Below the pieces are notes generated by a model. It did not search any database and was not told the DNA's origin. It saw nothing but the letters and a program-made list of their open reading frames with translations. Both the position numbers and the translations under genes were made by a program. DNA of 64,000 bases from Afipia sp. Root123D2 (lineage in GTDB: Bacteria; Pseudomonadota; Alphaproteobacteria; Rhizobiales; Xanthobacteraceae), in NCBI RefSeq assembly GCF_001425835.1, contig NZ_LMDP01000001.1, positions 435,476-499,475 on the forward strand. The letters are read 5' to 3'. The number at the start of each line of letters is the position of its first letter. Position 1 is the first letter of the stretch. Positions 63,334 through 64,000 of this stretch are shown here, one piece after another.

Positions 63334-64000
63334 ACTCCGATAAGGACGACCGGGTTCTGCCGAGGAAGCGCAAAGGCGGGTCGCGCGTGGTCAAGGCGAT
63401 TCACGGCGCCCGCGCCGTCAAGCCGGACCCGCAGTTCGAGCTCGATATGGCGGCGCATCTGTCGGGCCATCTCAGCCGGGACCAGCTTCAAGAGGCCTAT
63501 CTTCGGCACGCGATGGGCGCGGGCCATATTGACGAGATGATGCGGCGCATTTGCTTGCGTACGCTGGTCAAGAGTCTCGGCCATGGCGCCACGGTCCATC
63601 GCAATGTGAGCGTGATTCATCCCGAAACCTTCGAGATCGGCGATGGCGTGTTCTTCGGTGAGCAGACGATCATTCAAGGCCGGTTCGACGGCCGTCTGGT
63701 GATTGGCAAGGGCGTGTGGATCGGCCCGCAAAGTTACTTCGATGCCCGCGATCTGGTTCTCGAGGACTATGTCGGATGGGGATCGGGCGCCAAGGTGCTG
63801 GGATCGGAGCACACCGGCGATCCGGTCGATGTTCCGTTCATCCAGACTGATCTGAAGATCGCGCCGGTTCGCGTCTGCGAGTGGGCGGATGTCGGCGTCA
63901 ACTCGGTTGTCTTGCCCGGCGTCACCATTGGCCGCGGCGCGGTGGTCGGTGCGGGATCGGTGGTGACCCGCGATGTTCCTGAATTCGCGACCGTGGTCGG
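63330..64000 (+). CDS. Hexapeptide-repeat acyltransferase, 3' end cut off
   Basis: The first 223 residues are present. After a basic start (VLPRKRKGGSRVVKAIHG) and a helical part come left-handed beta-helix repeats (IGDGVFFGEQTIIQG, IGKGVWIGPQSYF, LEDYVGWGSGAKV) and the catalytic-type end VNSVVLPGVTIGRGAVVGAG then SVVTRDV. The HTGDPVD loop may carry the active His. O- or N-acetylation of a sugar nucleotide is likely. It overlaps the oxidoreductase by 4 bases and continues past the window. Confidence 0.9.
   Translation, partial: MNSDKDDRVLPRKRKGGSRVVKAIHGARAVKPDPQFELDMAAHLSGHLSRDQLQEAYLRHAMGAGHIDEMMRRICLRTLVKSLGHGATVHRNVSVIHPETFEIGDGVFFGEQTIIQGRFDGRLVIGKGVWIGPQSYFDARDLVLEDYVGWGSGAKVLGSEHTGDPVDVPFIQTDLKIAPVRVCEWADVGVNSVVLPGVTIGRGAVVGAGSVVTRDVPEFATVV

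Overview
The window looks like chromosomal DNA of an alphaproteobacterium of the Bradyrhizobium/Rhodopseudomonas/Afipia group (Nitrobacteraceae). The reasons are the high GC content, many branched-chain-type (liv) ABC transporters beside acyl-CoA enzymes, intergenic GC-rich palindromes of the kind common in these genomes, two promoters matching the sigma-EcfG stress consensus, and H-NS-like small regulators. This is an inference from gene content; no rRNA gene is present to confirm it.

Region 1 (1-22.7 kb) is catabolic and transport DNA. Three complete or nearly complete liv-type uptake systems lie within 22 kb. System A (1-5456, minus) carries an embedded AMP-dependent acyl-CoA ligase and is cut by the left edge. 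System B (6657-11660, minus) is complete. System C (16715-21530, plus) is complete and is followed by a cobalamin-independent methionine-synthase-like protein. Between them sit a Crp/Fnr regulator, a tandem CaiB/BaiF CoA-transferase, a HemD-like protein and PurU. The picture is import of carboxylic or amino compounds, activation to CoA thioesters and one-carbon handling.

Region 2 (22.7-30.2 kb) is housekeeping and stress DNA. It holds a small secreted protein and an AI-2E-family membrane protein, each behind its own sigma-EcfG-type promoter, a META-domain protein, and a methyl-cycle block: an unusual helical-domain methyltransferase, metK and ahcY.

Region 3 (30.2-64 kb) is an accessory surface-polysaccharide and secretion island. 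It starts with sparse, poorly conserved small ORFs. Then come a twin-arginine-like small protein facing a PqqD-HPr-kinase fusion and a nucleotidyltransferase, two H-NS paralogues flanking a frameshifted gene, and an exopolysaccharide block (initiating sugar transferase, polymerase-like membrane protein, Wza-type exporter, Wzc-type tyrosine kinase). Next are dTDP-rhamnose synthesis genes, a 1388-residue multidomain protein with a type I secretion ABC transporter and adaptor, and genes for a ManNAc-uronate-type sugar. The last gene is cut by the right edge.

The long intergenic gaps of this island, unlike those of the first 30 kb, are AT-rich and repeat TTTAAT/ATTAAA motifs. Together with the two local H-NS genes this suggests the island is under nucleoid-protein or MucR-like control. 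The least understood parts are the PqqD-kinase/nucleotidyltransferase module and the giant DUF4082 protein with its dedicated transporter.
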